This document shows positions 1-5,807 of a DNA stretch of 8,792 nt, in pieces (the stretch's first letter is position 1; each line of letters opens with the position of its first letter). The translations under genes and the position numbers were made by a program. Below the pieces are notes generated by a model. That model was given only the letters and a program-made list of their open reading frames with translations. It was not told the origin of the DNA and ran no database searches. Origin of the DNA: Minisyncoccota bacterium (GTDB lineage Bacteria > Patescibacteriota > Minisyncoccia > Minisyncoccales > UBA5738); assembly GCA_025453415.1 (NCBI GenBank), contig JALOQL010000059.1, forward strand, positions 1 through 8,792, read 5' to 3'.

Positions 1-1818
1 CGACACGGTATTGCCCGGAATTGCCGAAACCGTTCCCATATAGCCGGTGCCGCTCGAAACGTTGCGCACATTCTTAGTGATGCTCACGTTGCCGGCCTTT
101 TCGTAGACAGGCGTCGAGCAGTTGTTGGCGCGGATGGTTTCCGAATCGGTCACCGTCCGGCCCTTGCCGGTCACCTTTACCTTAGCGGTATAGGACCCGA
201 CGTTGGCAAAGTCGCACACGTTGGCCGCGGTATAACTTTTGGCGCTGGTTGTGATGGTTTTGTCCCAATCGCCGTCGCTTTCGCAATCAAAATAATAAGT
301 GTAATCAATATCAGATGAGGAAGCATTAGTCAGGCGGGCCTTCAGGTCAACGTCGCGCAAGGGCGCGCATCCCGAAGTCGGGTCGGCCTCCAGCGTCACG
401 TTGAAATCCGTGGTGGTCTCCTTGACCTTGATCTTCACGCTGTCGGAATCCGAACCGCATTCGTTTTTCGCGGTCAGGGTGCAGGTGATGGTATCGCCGC
501 CGTCGTTCTCGTCGGTATCGAGCTTGGCGCGCAGGCTGTTCTTGTTGGACAGGTTGCCGCCGTTGCAGGACCAGGAAATGCTGTCGTAGTCGCCGTCTAC
601 CGAACCGTCGAGGGTAATATAGTCGCCGGCGTCAACATCGTCATCGTCGCCCGCGTCGACATCAAGCTGGTCTTCGGTACCGGTAATCGTCACGCTATCC
701 GTAGCCGTGCCTCCCGCACCCGTGCACTTAAGGGTGAAAGTCTTTGAACCGGTGAACTGGCCCAATTCTTCGGAGCCCGAAGTCGATTTGCTTCCCGACC
801 AGCCGTTCGAGGCCGTGCAGGAAGTCGCGTTCGTGGATGTCCACGTCAATTTCGCGCGCTCGCTGCAGGTCGCGTTGCCGCTGGACGTGAGGTTCACGGT
901 CGGCTGGGGTTTTTCGCAATTGCATTTGCACCACCCGTTGCCGCACTGCATCGTGCCGCCCGCGGCCGAGCAAAGATTCTGCTCCCGGCTCGACGGGCTG
1001 CCGGACAAAGTATCCGAGCAGATGTTGATTTGTTTTTCAATGCAAGAGCCATTGCTGCAATATTCATCGGTTGAGCAATTGGTCACCGCGCCCCAGTGGA
1101 AGCAGCCGTCGCTGCCCTTGCTGCAGGTCTTAAAGCCGTTTCCCGAACAGGTGCGCTGTCCCGAAACCGAACATTCGTCGGTGCAGACCGGCGGCTTCTT
1201 CACGCACGAGCCGTTGCTGCAGGTCTCGTCGGAAGCACAGTTGGTCACCGTGCTCCATTCCTTGCAGGAATCGGAGTCGTAGTTGCCGCAGGTGCGGTAA
1301 CCGTTGCCCGAACATTCGCGCTTGCCCGAAATCGAACACTCGTCGGTGCAGGTTTCAAAATAAATACAAGAACCGTTGACGCATTTTTGATTAGTGCCGC
1401 AGTTGTTCGTGCTGCCCCAATGCAGACAGCCGTCGCTGCCCTTGTAGCATTCCTGGTAGCCGTTGCCCGAACATTGCCGCTGGCCCACGATCGAACACTG
1501 GTTCGAACAGGTCGTGGTCGTAGTGGTCTTGGTGTAGGTGTAGTCGTAAGTGTAGTCGTACGAATAATTATTGCCGCTGCTGTAGTTGCTGCCACAGCTG
1601 ATATCGGTGCAGCTCAACCAGTCGTTCTTATCCTCCGCGACATACGAGTAATAAAGCCCGTCCAAATTGCTGGTATTCACCGCAGTCGACGGCTTGTAGG
1701 TCGACAAGTTGGTGCCCGTCGACGGTTTGTACGTGCTCAAGTTGGTCGCCGCAAAAGCGGTAAATGCATAAAACAGCAGAAGTATGCCTGCCAAAGCGAT
1801 AACAATATTTTTAAACAT
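1..1818 (-). CDS. Large Cys-rich, PKD/Ig-like secreted surface protein, partial (C-terminus beyond the window)
   Basis: The minus-strand frame is open for 606 codons from an ATG at 1818 and leaves the window at base 1, so the C-terminus is missing. Residues 1-23 form a signal peptide (hydrophobic 5-19, probable cleavage after AFA). Then come a tandem 11-residue repeat (TNLSTYKPST, residues 25-46), a Tyr/Thr-rich spacer (about 84-103) and three Cys-rich modules of about 50 residues (104-151, 157-205, 212-259), each with eight cysteines. Next are a further Cys-rich stretch (267-311), an Ig-like domain (about 316-390), a PKD-like domain with an Asp-rich entry, VDAGDDDDVDAG (about 393-476), and a second PKD-like domain (about 482-577). 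The visible part ends in SITKNVRNVSSG, which resembles the start of a DUF11-like surface repeat. An in-frame ATG at 1842 is an alternative start; 1818 is preferred because its ATATATG context matches neighbouring genes. Neither has a Shine-Dalgarno. An adhesin or S-layer-associated role is inferred from architecture only. Confidence 0.88.
   Translation of the reverse strand, partial: MFKNIVIALAGILLLFYAFTAFAATNLSTYKPSTGTNLSTYKPSTAVNTSNLDGLYYSYVAEDKNDWLSCTDISCGSNYSSGNNYSYDYTYDYTYTKTTTTTTCSNQCSIVGQRQCSGNGYQECYKGSDGCLHWGSTNNCGTNQKCVNGSCIYFETCTDECSISGKRECSGNGYRTCGNYDSDSCKEWSTVTNCASDETCSNGSCVKKPPVCTDECSVSGQRTCSGNGFKTCSKGSDGCFHWGAVTNCSTDEYCSNGSCIEKQINICSDTLSGSPSSREQNLCSAAGGTMQCGNGWCKCNCEKPQPTVNLTSSGNATCSERAKLTWTSTNATSCTASNGWSGSKSTSGSEELGQFTGSKTFTLKCTGAGGTATDSVTITGTEDQLDVDAGDDDDVDAGDYITLDGSVDGDYDSISWSCNGGNLSNKNSLRAKLDTDENDGGDTITCTLTAKNECGSDSDSVKIKVKETTTDFNVTLEADPTSGCAPLRDVDLKARLTNASSSDIDYTYYFDCESDGDWDKTITTSAKSYTAANVCDFANVGSYTAKVKVTGKGRTVTDSETIRANNCSTPVYEKAGNVSITKNVRNVSSGTGYMGTVSAIPGNTVS
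1042..1509 (-). repeat. Three tandem eight-cysteine modules
   Basis: Three modules lie at 1366-1509, 1204-1350 and 1042-1185. Each follows the pattern C-x3-C-S-x-(S/V)G-x-R-x-C-S-G-N-G-(Y/F)-x-x-C, then a C-x2-W segment, then NC, C and NGSC. Modules 1 and 3 share short identical DNA tracts (for example around GCAGCCGTCGCTGCCCTT on the plus strand) but are otherwise diverged. The even number of cysteines and regular spacing suggest each module is a self-contained disulfide-bonded unit outside the cytoplasm. Confidence 0.8.
1681..1746 (-). repeat. Tandem 33-bp coding repeat (2 copies)
   Basis: Two adjacent 33-bp units encode TNLSTYKPSTG and TNLSTYKPSTA just after the signal peptide of the large Cys-rich protein. 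The copies differ at several third codon positions, so the duplication is not very recent. It probably makes a flexible mature N-terminus. Confidence 0.75.
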
Positions 1819-1877
1819 ATATTTGTTGGTTTTATTAAACATAGTTAAACAAATGGATAGTTTATTCATTACAAAGT

Positions 1878-1906
1878 ATTATAGCTTAATATTGTTTATT
1901 TGTCAA
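1878..1906 (-). promoter_or_regulatory. Consensus promoter for the large Cys-rich gene
   Basis: On the minus strand, TTGACA (1906-1901) is separated by exactly 17 nt from TATAAT (1883-1878). Both hexamers are perfect matches to the bacterial housekeeping consensus. Transcription would start near 1871, leaving a leader of about 50 nt before the ATG at 1818. A TAGGACAC word lies just upstream of the -35 at 1918-1911. Confidence 0.88.
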
Positions 1907-1925
1907 TAGTGTGTCCTAATAAAAA

Positions 1926-1951
1926 AAGAAAGGGTGTCCTAGGTGCTTCTA
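1926..1951 (-). terminator. Weak possible terminator after the frameshifted gene
   Basis: On the minus strand a 5-bp stem, CCTAG/CTAGG, includes the TAG stop codon of the upstream frame. It is followed by a short spacer and a T-rich run (CTTTCTTTTTTTATT, roughly 1931-1917). The stem is short and the U-tract is offset by several bases, so this is only a weak candidate. Confidence 0.3.
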
Positions 1952-2227
1952 GGCCGAAGCCATCGAAGCGAACACCACTGGTTGCTTCATCGTCACGGGA
2001 TTCTGGATCAAGACAATCGCGGGAATGAACTCCTGATCTGCCGTGTACGGGTTATCAAGGAAAGTCATATAACGATCCATGTTAAGGGCAGAATAGTTTG
2101 GTACGTTCAATTGGGCCAAAAATGAATTCTTCCGATTCCCCGTATCATCCTTCAGATAAAGAAGGTGATCGCACGAAATCCTGATCAAGCTTCCCATGGC
2201 ACCGCCCACTACGGTCGGAAGAGGCAA
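1949..2227 (-). CDS. C-terminal part of an unrecognised secreted protein, in a shifted frame
   Basis: This 92-codon frame begins at TTG (2227), directly after an in-frame TAA, and ends with TAG at 1949. It overlaps the end of the upstream frame (2145-2834) by 83 nt and has no convincing Shine-Dalgarno. Its sequence (LPLPTVVGGAMGSL, then a charged/polar stretch and NPVTMKQPVVFASMASA) reads as a plausible continuation of the upstream protein. Third codon positions are richer in G/C than in the competing frame across the overlap, which favours this frame being the true one there. I do not recognise a domain. It is best read as the displaced C-terminus of one original gene of about 294 codons; independent translation from TTG or from the ATG ten codons later is possible but unsupported. 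Confidence 0.55.
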   Translation of the reverse strand: MPLPTVVGGAMGSLIRISCDHLLYLKDDTGNRKNSFLAQLNVPNYSALNMDRYMTFLDNPYTADQEFIPAIVLIQNPVTMKQPVVFASMASA

Positions 2228-2230
2228 TTA
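2145..2230 (-). other. Frameshift window between overlapping frames
   Basis: The upstream frame stops at TGA (2147-2145). The downstream frame is open only below the TAA at 2230-2228. Joining them needs a +1 shift (or one surplus base) somewhere in this 86-nt interval, most simply near the CTCATAATTGCC stretch. I see no canonical slippery heptamer, and a +1 shift differs from the common bacterial -1 type. A mutation or sequence error is therefore more likely than programmed recoding. Confidence 0.6.
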
Positions 2231-2834
2231 TGAGACCGACCGCTATCTGCATAAATATGGCAGCCTTCTCAGCGTCGATATAGCTCAGCTGCGGAGCATT
2301 TCCGTCGGTGGTGTATACCGGTTCATCTGTCGCGTAGGCGTAGATAACCGGGAACATATTCCCGAGCGGGTTTGTTGTTAGGCCAGCCTCTACCATGGTC
2401 ACCGCGTGATCCTCCTTCCGCATCCAATCGGGAATTACTGTCCAGAGATTGGGCGTGTAGGTCTGAGCCGGGGCTTCAAATACTGGTGCCGGCTGATAAA
2501 CCTGCTCTTGGCTATATCCTACGGTCATTCCAACACCCAGGTAATCCTCGCCACCGTATGCGTACCTTGACCCCATGCTGTATTGGCTTCCAGAAGATCC
2601 CTCTGCGTGAATCTTCAGGCTTTCATGCACGGTCTCGGTTGTGGTTGTCGTCTGGCTGATCGTTGGGCCACCATATTCCCCGATGATATTGCCGTTGGCA
2701 TCTACCGGGATAAGCCGGTTACCATCGGTAACGAATTGGGTGGCGTTGTTCTCAAATGCGCTGCAGTTCGCGGTGATAAGCGCGAACAGGACACAAAGTC
2801 CTCCAAATCCCTTAATAAATCCTATGTAGTTCAC
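2145..2834 (-). CDS. Unrecognised secreted protein, N-terminal part, probably frameshifted
   Basis: The start is chosen as GTG at 2834 because AAGGAG (2848-2843) lies 8 nt upstream and a perfect promoter precedes it. The frame extends further upstream to an ATG at 2942, but that start would lie upstream of the promoter and inside a terminator stem. The protein is 229 residues in this frame. Residues 1-27 resemble a signal peptide (hydrophobic GGLCVLFALITANCSA). Cys24 is not in a good lipobox because Asn precedes it. The remainder is rich in Thr, Tyr, Pro and Gln, with a hydrophobic segment near the end (AAIFMQIAVGLI). After this the reading continues sensibly only in the +1 frame, to 1949. 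No family is recognised. Base composition looks less GC-rich than the flanking genes. Regulation appears independent of the neighbours, since terminator-like sequence lies on both sides. Confidence 0.65.
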   Translation of the reverse strand: MNYIGFIKGFGGLCVLFALITANCSAFENNATQFVTDGNRLIPVDANGNIIGEYGGPTISQTTTTTETVHESLKIHAEGSSGSQYSMGSRYAYGGEDYLGVGMTVGYSQEQVYQPAPVFEAPAQTYTPNLWTVIPDWMRKEDHAVTMVEAGLTTNPLGNMFPVIYAYATDEPVYTTDGNAPQLSYIDAEKAAIFMQIAVGLIIASSDRSGRCHGKLDQDFVRSPSLSEG

Positions 2835-2842
2835 AAAGACCG

Positions 2843-2848
2843 CTCCTT
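2843..2848 (-). promoter_or_regulatory. Shine-Dalgarno AAGGAG deciding a GTG start
   Basis: AAGGAG on the minus strand is separated by 8 nt from GTG at 2834-2832. It is the only strong Shine-Dalgarno sequence before any gene in the window, and it places the start downstream of the promoter. Confidence 0.85.
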
Positions 2849-2865
2849 GCAAATTCTTGGCTATA

Positions 2866-2894
2866 ATTATACACGTTAATTTTAAATTTGTCAA
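2866..2894 (-). promoter_or_regulatory. Consensus promoter for the unrecognised secreted gene
   Basis: TTGACA (2894-2889) is followed after exactly 17 nt by TATAAT (2871-2866) on the minus strand, a perfect match to the housekeeping consensus. The expected transcription start is near 2859, giving a leader of about 25 nt that contains the AAGGAG. A TGGGACAC word lies upstream at 2912-2905. Confidence 0.9.
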
Positions 2895-2915
2895 GATTAT
2901 CGTAGTGTCCCAACA

Positions 2916-2943
2916 TAAAAGTCCCGCTCTAGCGGGACTCAAA
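2916..2943 (-). terminator. Hairpin terminator after sortase A
   Basis: AGTCCCGC (2920-2927) and GCGGGACT (2932-2939) form a perfect 8-bp GC-rich stem with a 4-nt loop. It lies 27 nt after the sortase A stop codon. On the minus strand it is followed by TTTA, a short U-tract, and preceded by TTTTG. It separates the CAP-sortase operon from the next promoter. Confidence 0.68.
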
Positions 2944-2966
2944 AGTTTATGGTTGATAGTTTGGGG

Positions 2967-3707
2967 CTATTGGCTTTCCTTGTAAATTGTCGCTTCCACC
3001 GCCATGCGCTTCAGGTCTTTGCCCGGCGGCCAGCAGGTCACCAGCATCAGGGAATTGCCTTTGACCGTGGGTTCGGGAACTCCTGCCTGGGGCGTGACCA
3101 CCCGGGTTTTGACCACTTTGTAATACCTGGTTTGGTTGTCATAAGTAATGACTACCATGTCCCCCTCCTCCAAAAGATTGAGCTTGGAAAATACCCAGTC
3201 ATACTTGATCTTGGGCCAGCCGGTCGGGGCGCTGTGGCCCAAAAGCACGGTTTGGCCGCCCTCGGTGCCGAACGGCGCCGAACCGGGATAAAGCACCACC
3301 CCGGAATCAAGCAAGCTATGGATAACGTCATTGTCCGCGGTCTGGGACGTGATTATGGGCGCGGTGACGCCCATCTTGGGAATCGTGATCATGTCGCGCC
3401 GCGGCTTTGAGATGGTATCGGGCGTGGTTGTCGCCGGCGCGGTGCTCGTGGCGCTTGCCTCGGTCGAGGTCGCGTTACCGGCAACCACCGGCACTTTCGG
3501 CTTGATAATAACCACATAAGGCCGGGGAAAATACTGCGGAAAGGCGTCCTGGGCCAGCTGGCGCCAGACGTCTCCATTGACAACCCAGGAAATGTTCTCC
3601 CAAAATAGCGCGATCAATCCAAAAAAGACCAGCAGCATCGCCGGCAAAACCACTTTTTCCAGCATTCCCGGCCGGTAGATTTTTTTGCGCCTGATCTTTT
3701 GGGGCAT
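2967..3707 (-). CDS. Sortase-family transpeptidase A
   Basis: This 246-residue protein has a basic N-terminus (KIRRKK) and one membrane segment (about 19-36). A periplasm/wall-facing linker rich in Thr, Ala and Ser (about 71-100) leads to a sortase domain (about 106-243). The catalytic triad of the family is visible: His158 in LLGHSAP, Cys225 in LVTCWPPG and Arg234. Sortases cleave a short sorting motif in exported proteins and join the acyl-enzyme to an amine nucleophile at the cell surface. The N-terminal anchor and single domain are typical; the exact class cannot be assigned by eye. The gene starts 6 nt after the stop of the CAP-domain gene, so the two are almost certainly co-transcribed and may be translationally coupled, with the CAP protein or its LARTG motif as a candidate partner. 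It is a clear paralogue of sortase B at 5863-6597. Confidence 0.93.
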   Translation of the reverse strand: MPQKIRRKKIYRPGMLEKVVLPAMLLVFFGLIALFWENISWVVNGDVWRQLAQDAFPQYFPRPYVVIIKPKVPVVAGNATSTEASATSTAPATTTPDTISKPRRDMITIPKMGVTAPIITSQTADNDVIHSLLDSGVVLYPGSAPFGTEGGQTVLLGHSAPTGWPKIKYDWVFSKLNLLEEGDMVVITYDNQTRYYKVVKTRVVTPQAGVPEPTVKGNSLMLVTCWPPGKDLKRMAVEATIYKESQ

Positions 3708-3713
3708 CCGTGA

Positions 3714-4688
3714 TTAATAAATTGAGAGGCTGTGCGGCAGAAGCGCCACCACCATGCTCTGGTCCAGCATAGCAAACAGCGCCATTATGACAACGAATCC
3801 CACGGCCTTGGCTAGAAGATCGGCGTGTTCTAGGTCGGCTTTCATAAAAAAGTTGAGCATCAAAAGCAGGATAACCAGCGCGATTGATCCGTAGATGACC
3901 ACCTGGATGATCTCGAAATACTGGCTCGAAAAAAACTCGACTAATTTATAGAACCACGATTGCCGGTCCGGCGCCACCACGGCCGCGCCCAAAACTTCTC
4001 TTGCCTGCTTGCTTGCGGCATCGGCGCCGGCGTTGCCTGCCAGACCGGTGCGCGCCAGCGAATTCGACGGAGTTGCCGCTTGGGACGTTGCCGTGCCTTT
4101 GCCTTGTTTTGTACCGAACATCTGCACCACCAGTGTCACCGGATTGCCTTGGAAATTTGATTTGAGCACCGCGATACCAACTTCCTTGTATTTGGTGTTG
4201 TCGATATTGGCCTTGTGCGTCGGCGATGCCAGCCAGGCGCTGTTGACCTCTTTTGATTCCACAAAACCGATGGCCAAGTTTTCCCCGGCGTATTTGTAGT
4301 CGTAACCGGAGCGGTCGAACCAATACCACGGCGTCGTACCCGTGGGGCTGTTGTGCGCGAAATAGCCGCTTTTGACCATGTCTAGCGCCTTCATATAGGC
4401 CGCCGTATCAAGCAAGGGATTGGTGGCAAGCGGCGGCAGGTTGTTGCGGGCCCGCTCCTGGTTGGCCAGCTCGACCAATTCGGTTTTGGTTATGTCGGCA
4501 TAGAAACGGTTGTTCGAAAATGAATAAATAAAGAACGCAAAACTCATTTTCAAAAAAACCAGCGCGAAGAAGAAAATTATCAAAAAACTTCCGGTGAATA
4601 TCCGCGCGCGGTAATCGTTTTCCGGCCGCGGCAAAAAAAATACCGCCGCTCCGTGCCTGACCGTGGAAATTATTTCGCCAACGTCCAT
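3714..4688 (-). CDS. Membrane-anchored CAP/SCP-like extracellular protein
   Basis: This 324-residue protein has an N-terminal membrane segment (about 31-56) followed by a CAP (SCP/PR-1) domain (about 67-193). The family's typical putative metal-site residues are visible: His112 in GYFAHNSP, Glu136 in AGENLA and His158 in SPTHKANI. The start of the domain matches the usual ELVELANQERARNNLPPL pattern. Family members are secreted; catalytic activity is unproven in most bacterial examples. A Ser/Ala/Thr-rich linker contains LARTG (211-215) and EVLGAA (231-236). Two further membrane segments follow (about 259-283 and 292-316), so the CAP domain should be held outside the membrane between anchors. 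The start at 4688 has an ATATG context and no Shine-Dalgarno. It forms an operon with sortase A, 6 nt downstream. LAxTG is known as the recognition motif of class E sortases, but here the next membrane segment begins about 43 residues later, farther than in a classical sorting signal. Confidence 0.92.
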   Translation of the reverse strand: MDVGEIISTVRHGAAVFFLPRPENDYRARIFTGSFLIIFFFALVFLKMSFAFFIYSFSNNRFYADITKTELVELANQERARNNLPPLATNPLLDTAAYMKALDMVKSGYFAHNSPTGTTPWYWFDRSGYDYKYAGENLAIGFVESKEVNSAWLASPTHKANIDNTKYKEVGIAVLKSNFQGNPVTLVVQMFGTKQGKGTATSQAATPSNSLARTGLAGNAGADAASKQAREVLGAAVVAPDRQSWFYKLVEFFSSQYFEIIQVVIYGSIALVILLLMLNFFMKADLEHADLLAKAVGFVVIMALFAMLDQSMVVALLPHSLSIY

Positions 4689-4714
4689 ATGTATATTTTA
4701 ATAATCATTACTTC

Positions 4715-4744
4715 ATTATACCTCGCCGGACCCGCAAGGGTAAA
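4715..4744 (-). promoter_or_regulatory. Likely promoter of the CAP-sortase operon
   Basis: A perfect TATAAT (-10) lies at 4720-4715, about 27 nt before the ATG at 4688. The best -35 is TTTACC (4744-4739) with an 18-nt spacer, matching four of six consensus bases. It sits between the coiled-coil gene's terminator and the CAP gene. The -10 is convincing and the -35 moderate. Confidence 0.65.
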
Positions 4745-4764
4745 GACAAAGAGTCTCCATCAAC

Positions 4765-4788
4765 GAAAAAACGCGGCTGCCACCGCGT
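4765..4788 (-). terminator. Strong intrinsic terminator after the coiled-coil gene
   Basis: On the minus strand ACGCGG and CCGCGT form a 6-bp GC-rich stem with a 6-nt loop (4788-4771), followed immediately by a TTTTTT run continuing the stem's last T (4770-4765). It lies about 45 nt after the stop codon at 4834 and upstream of the CAP promoter. A second small stem, CCGCA/TGCGG, lies nearer the stop codon (4804-4818). Confidence 0.87.
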
Positions 4789-4833
4789 CTTTTCAAGGAC
4801 ATCCCGCACAGGCTGCGGAACGTTGAAGAACAC

Positions 4834-5604
4834 TTAGAAAGTGAAAAGTTTCCTGAAGAAATTACCCACCGACTGCCAGAAACCCGGATTGCTCGCTTGC
4901 GCGGTCGTCTCGGGCTTGGGGCTGACCTCGATCGTCACCGGCGCTTGGGGCGGCTCGCTTGCTCCCGAACAGCTATCCCCTTCGCACGGGGCTTGCGTCG
5001 CGGGAGTTGCCGCCTGCTCGGCGGCGCGTTTTGCCAGCATCTCTTGGTTCAATTCTCCGATCTGCTGCCGGATCTGCGCGATCCGCGCCTCTTTCTGCTC
5101 CTTGGTCAATTCACTCGCGGGAGTTGCCGCCACGGGCGCGGCCGGAGTTGTCGCAGTCACGGTTCCGCCGGCTTGCATCGTCGCAAGCTGCATCCTGATG
5201 GCCGCGATGCGGGCCTCAATGGTTCTTATCCGCACCAGGATCTGGACTTGCGCCTTGATCCGGGCGGTCTGCTGGGCGATCTCGGTCACCCTGATCTGGA
5301 TCTGGTCCAGCTGGGCTTGTGTCAATACCGCACGGGGCGTGACCACTACCGGCGTTTGCTGCCGGCTTTGTACCTGGGCGGTCAGCGCCTGGATCCGGAC
5401 TTTGATCGCATCGAGCTGCGCTTGGGTCGAATTGTTGTCCGTTGTTGCCGTAGAAACCACTGCGTCCGCGGAGCTGGCATTGGCAATCGCCGCCGCATCA
5501 GCGCCCGTTGTCGTCGTTGCCGAATCCGCGAGAACGCTCCCTCCCAAGAGCAAACCGACAGCAACAGCCATCACCGTCAGTAAATTCAATTGTACTTTTG
5601 TCAT
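4834..5604 (-). CDS. Secreted alpha-helical coiled-coil protein, unknown function
   Basis: This 256-residue protein has a clear signal peptide (1-26, cleavage after VLA). An Ala/Thr-rich linker follows, then heptad-like helices at about 61-81, 95-143 and 164-193. Two of these begin with the same word, TQAQLD, so the coiled-coil arose at least partly by internal duplication. Two close cysteines (207 and 212, in CEGDSCSG) could form a local disulfide. A Pro/Thr-rich stretch leads to an aromatic, basic C-terminal tail, GFWQSVGNFFRKLFTF (241-256), which looks amphipathic and could associate with membrane or a partner. No enzymatic motif is visible and I do not recognise a named family. The start at 5604 has an ATATATG context without Shine-Dalgarno and is preceded by an unusually long structured leader. 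It is its own transcription unit, with a strong terminator downstream. A structural role in the envelope is inferred. Confidence 0.88.
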   Translation of the reverse strand: MTKVQLNLLTVMAVAVGLLLGGSVLADSATTTTGADAAAIANASSADAVVSTATTDNNSTQAQLDAIKVRIQALTAQVQSRQQTPVVVTPRAVLTQAQLDQIQIRVTEIAQQTARIKAQVQILVRIRTIEARIAAIRMQLATMQAGGTVTATTPAAPVAATPASELTKEQKEARIAQIRQQIGELNQEMLAKRAAEQAATPATQAPCEGDSCSGASEPPQAPVTIEVSPKPETTAQASNPGFWQSVGNFFRKLFTF

Positions 5605-5662
5605 ATATATCGATTGGTTTTGCGCTTGGCTAATTTTTTTGAATCATGATCTTCGGACCTTG

Positions 5663-5695
5663 GCGTTTGACTTCATGAAGTGGATCCTCAAACGC
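5663..5695 (-). promoter_or_regulatory. Nested inverted repeat in the leader of the coiled-coil gene
   Basis: GCGTTTGA (5663-5670) and TCAAACGC (5688-5695) are perfect inverted repeats. Inside them, and sharing one base, is the 12-bp palindrome ACTTCATGAAGT (5670-5681). In RNA this could fold as a hairpin; as DNA the palindrome could be an operator for a dimeric regulator. A ten-codon frame (MKSNAKVRRS) begins at the ATG inside the palindrome, with an AGGA 8 nt upstream of it. Confidence 0.5.
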
Positions 5696-5741
5696 AAATT
5701 TCCGTCAGTCGACCGTCGCGATGTCTCGCTTTTGATTTAAT

Positions 5742-5771
5742 ATATTAGCAGAAATGCCTTGTCCTATGCAA
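5742..5771 (-). promoter_or_regulatory. Possible promoter of the coiled-coil gene
   Basis: TTGCAT (5771-5766), an 18-nt spacer and TAATAT (5747-5742) give a moderate match. An overlapping TATATT (5745-5740) is an alternative -10. If used, the leader would be about 130 nt and contain the nested inverted repeat. A TAGGACA word overlaps the -35 and spacer at 5766-5760. Confidence 0.35.
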
Positions 5772-5807
5772 CACCCCCGCCTCAATTTCAAAATTTATTT
5801 TTTTGAT

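Noticed and set aside
1042..1509. CRISPR-like array suggested by regular repeated words
   Set aside because: The periodic words are codons of Cys-rich protein modules in one continuous reading frame; the copies are diverged and the spacers are coding.
1096..1848. Plus-strand open frame of 250 codons
   Set aside because: It is the reverse shadow of the Cys-rich repeats and signal peptide of the large minus-strand gene; Ala/Val/Arg-rich low-complexity content and no start signals.
2145..2230. Programmed ribosomal frameshifting in the unrecognised gene
   Set aside because: No slippery heptamer, no clear stop-adjacent shift site and no convincing downstream pseudoknot are visible. The needed shift is +1, which is uncommon. 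A mutation or sequence error is simpler.
2763..2834. Lipoprotein signal around Cys24 of the unrecognised protein
   Set aside because: The residues before the cysteine are ITAN; Asn at the -1 position does not fit a lipobox, so an ordinary signal peptide is the safer reading.
1911..2912. Insertion sequence bounded by GTGTCC words
   Set aside because: No transposase, no terminal inverted repeats of useful length and no target duplication are visible. The words are in the same orientation and are more likely promoter-associated.
2835..2942. Extended ATG start at 2942 for the unrecognised secreted protein
   Set aside because: This start lies upstream of the perfect promoter and inside the terminator stem of the preceding operon. 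The GTG at 2834 has a good Shine-Dalgarno and begins directly at a signal peptide.
4841..5740. Long plus-strand open frame of 299 codons
   Set aside because: It is fully antisense to the coiled-coil gene, has a Cys/Ala/Ile-rich composition expected from reading GC-rich codons backwards, and runs through that gene's leader. No promoter or ribosome-binding site supports it.
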